DNA from: Actinomycetes bacterium
GTDB taxonomy: Bacteria; Actinomycetota; Acidimicrobiia; Acidimicrobiales; Palsa-688
Direction: 5' to 3'
Assembly (NCBI GenBank): GCA_021808425.1
Contig: JAKBBS010000167.1
Coordinates: 1-6,921 of the forward strand
DNA: 6,921 nucleotides
In this document: piece by piece, positions 5,838 through 6,921 of the stretch
How the letters are laid out: each line of letters opens with the position of its first letter
How positions within the stretch are numbered: position 1 is the first letter of the stretch
The notes under the pieces: model-generated
Databases searched by the model: none
Told to the model about the DNA's origin: nothing
What the model saw: only the letters and a program-made list of their open reading frames with translations
Position numbers and translations under genes: made by a program

Positions 5838-5910
5838 AGGCAATGTCGTAGTAGAGCTGTGAAGGGCTGCAAACGCAATTAGCAGGACCTGTACCCTGAT
5901 CAAATTATTG

Positions 5911-5939
5911 TTGGACATGCAATAGCAAAGCGTCAAAAT
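5911..5939 (+). promoter_or_regulatory. Weak promoter candidate before the substrate-binding protein
   Basis: TTGGAC (5911-5916) and CAAAAT (5934-5939) are 17 bases apart in the only A+T-rich part of the 165-base gap after SDR 2. A start near 5946 would leave a leader of about 57 bases. The gap shows no terminator for the SDR genes, so read-through from them is also possible. Confidence 0.3.
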
Positions 5940-6002
5940 AACTGTTACTCTAGGCGTCTATTTCTCGCAGCGGCAGGTGTCGGTGCGAAGGAGGGAAACT
6001 CA

Positions 6003-6921
6003 ATGTTCAGCTACTCTCGTACCCGGCTGTCGCGAGCCCTGACAGCGGGCGTGGTTACCGTCGCAATCGCCGGGACCTTGTCGGCGTGCAGCTCGTCCAA
6101 GACGGCGGCCTCCACCTCCGCTACGACTGCTGCGGCGTCAAGTTCTGCCACTACCGCGGCGTCTTCGGGGGCGACCTCGGCGACGACAGGCGGTGCGTCG
6201 GCTGAAGTCACAGCCGCAGAGCAGATCGTCGCGTCGGCCGAGAAGCTTCCGACGGCCATACCCCAGACGACCCCGCTTACCTCGGCGCCGCCGAAAGGAA
6301 AGACCTTCGTCTTCCTGCAGTGCGAGATTGCCCAGTGCACTGACATTGCGAGTGGCATCAAGGCTGCAACCGCAGCGGTCGGCTGGAACCTGAAGACCAT
6401 ACCGTTCCAGTCGTCGAACCCGGCCACCCTCGTCTCCGCGATGCAGCAGGCGCTGCAATACAACCCGGTGGCCGTCGCTTTCTCGGGCCTTCCCGAGGTG
6501 ACGTGGCAGAGCGAGATCCCCGCATACCAGAAGGCCGGCGTCATTTTGATCCCCGCTTTCATGGGTCCCTTGACGACGCCATCGTCGGTACTTCCCTACG
6601 ACATCGGCGCGTACAACGGCACTGCAACGAGCGCCAAGCAAATCGCGGCGTGGATAACCGAGAAGTCGAATGGTACGGGTAAGGTTTTGCTCGTCGGCGT
6701 GCCGTCGTTCCCGCTGCTTGCCGTGTACGGGACTGTCTTTACTGCGACGCTCCCCAAGGACTGCAGCGGGTGCTCGATCTCCACGATCAACGCGACCATC
6801 CCCGAGGTGGACGCAGGGCAGATCGACTCCCTCATCGTGTCAGCGCTACAGAAGGACCCGACCATCAAGTACGTGTCGGTCGTGGACGGCGCCTTCGTCG
6901 ACGGTCTTCCGTCAGCCCTGG
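6003..6921 (+). CDS. Lipoprotein, ABC-transporter substrate-binding protein (type-1 periplasmic-binding fold), cut by window end
   Basis: The frame runs 306 codons to the right edge with no stop, so the C-terminus is missing. Residues 1-28 form a lipoprotein signal: basic start (RTRLSR), hydrophobic core, lipobox LSAC with Cys29 as the lipid-bearing residue. A Ser/Thr/Ala-rich linker (30-67) should hold the domain off the membrane. From about 98 the protein reads as a type-1 (sugar/ribose or branched-chain amino acid type) binding domain: strand KTFVFLQC, helix DIASGIKAATAAVGW, NPATLVSAMQQALQYNPVAVAFSG, AGVILIPAF, then DIGAYNGTATSAKQIAAWI opening the second lobe and KVLLVGVP. Four cysteines after the lipobox (107, 112, 254, 257) may form disulfides. 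AAGGAGG (5988-5994) lies eight bases before the ATG. It probably delivers the pathway substrate to an ABC importer encoded to the right. The ligand is unknown. Confidence 0.85.
   Translation, partial: MFSYSRTRLSRALTAGVVTVAIAGTLSACSSSKTAASTSATTAAASSSATTAASSGATSATTGGASAEVTAAEQIVASAEKLPTAIPQTTPLTSAPPKGKTFVFLQCEIAQCTDIASGIKAATAAVGWNLKTIPFQSSNPATLVSAMQQALQYNPVAVAFSGLPEVTWQSEIPAYQKAGVILIPAFMGPLTTPSSVLPYDIGAYNGTATSAKQIAAWITEKSNGTGKVLLVGVPSFPLLAVYGTVFTATLPKDCSGCSISTINATIPEVDAGQIDSLIVSALQKDPTIKYVSVVDGAFVDGLPSAL

Noticed and set aside
6011..6562. Minus-strand 183-codon frame opposite the lipoprotein gene
   Set aside because: Ala/Val-rich strings are the complement of the Ser/Thr/Ala linker of the real gene; no ribosome-binding site or domain.
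1..6921. CRISPR array, tRNA, rRNA, transposon ends or phage genes
   Set aside because: No regularly spaced repeats, cloverleaf-like segments, transposase or integrase motifs were seen on either strand.

Overview
The window is GC-rich, with GTG starts, G-rich Shine-Dalgarno sequences, a lipoprotein with a long Ser/Thr/Ala linker and an HD-domain protein of a type I associate with actinobacteria. An actinobacterium is therefore the likely source, possibly an uncultured Acidimicrobiia-like or related lineage. This is inferred from style and protein families, because no marker gene is present.

Left part (1-1513): a stretch of about 200 bases without a convincing gene leads into a DedA/SNARE-associated membrane protein (plus strand, GTG at 203). 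This gene faces a convergent minus-strand gene for a small HD-domain metal-dependent phosphohydrolase (1438 to 896). A short terminator hairpin lies between them.

Middle part (1514-3929, minus strand): a TetR-family repressor (GTG start at 2152) lies 31 bases downstream of a 581-residue protein. The larger protein carries the central module and the swivelling phosphohistidine domain of PEP synthase/rifampin phosphotransferase-type enzymes but has no ATP-grasp (PEP/pyruvate-binding) domain. The two genes probably form one transcript, perhaps reading on into the HD gene.

Right part (3930-6921): a 313-base divergent control region separates the PEP-utilising gene from a plus-strand pair of tandem paralogous short-chain dehydrogenases (about 55% identical by hand alignment). 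The first has Ser in place of the catalytic Asn; the second has a complete Asn-Ser-Tyr-Lys tetrad but an altered nucleotide-binding glycine motif. After 165 bases comes a lipoprotein substrate-binding protein of the type-1 periplasmic-binding fold, cut off by the window end. Its 306 residues have no stop codon before the edge.

How it fits together: the control region holds two near-identical 19-base operator-like elements in opposite orientation (4032-4050 and 4173-4191) and at least one further core match (4121-4131). I infer a TetR-controlled divergent regulon. It would combine an uptake protein, a split phosphotransfer enzyme that must borrow an ATP-binding partner from elsewhere, and a possibly heteromeric SDR oxidoreductase. 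The substrate cannot be read from the sequence. Two known anaerobic aromatic-pathway enzymes are architectural parallels only: split phenylphosphate synthase and the paired SDR enzyme BbsCD.
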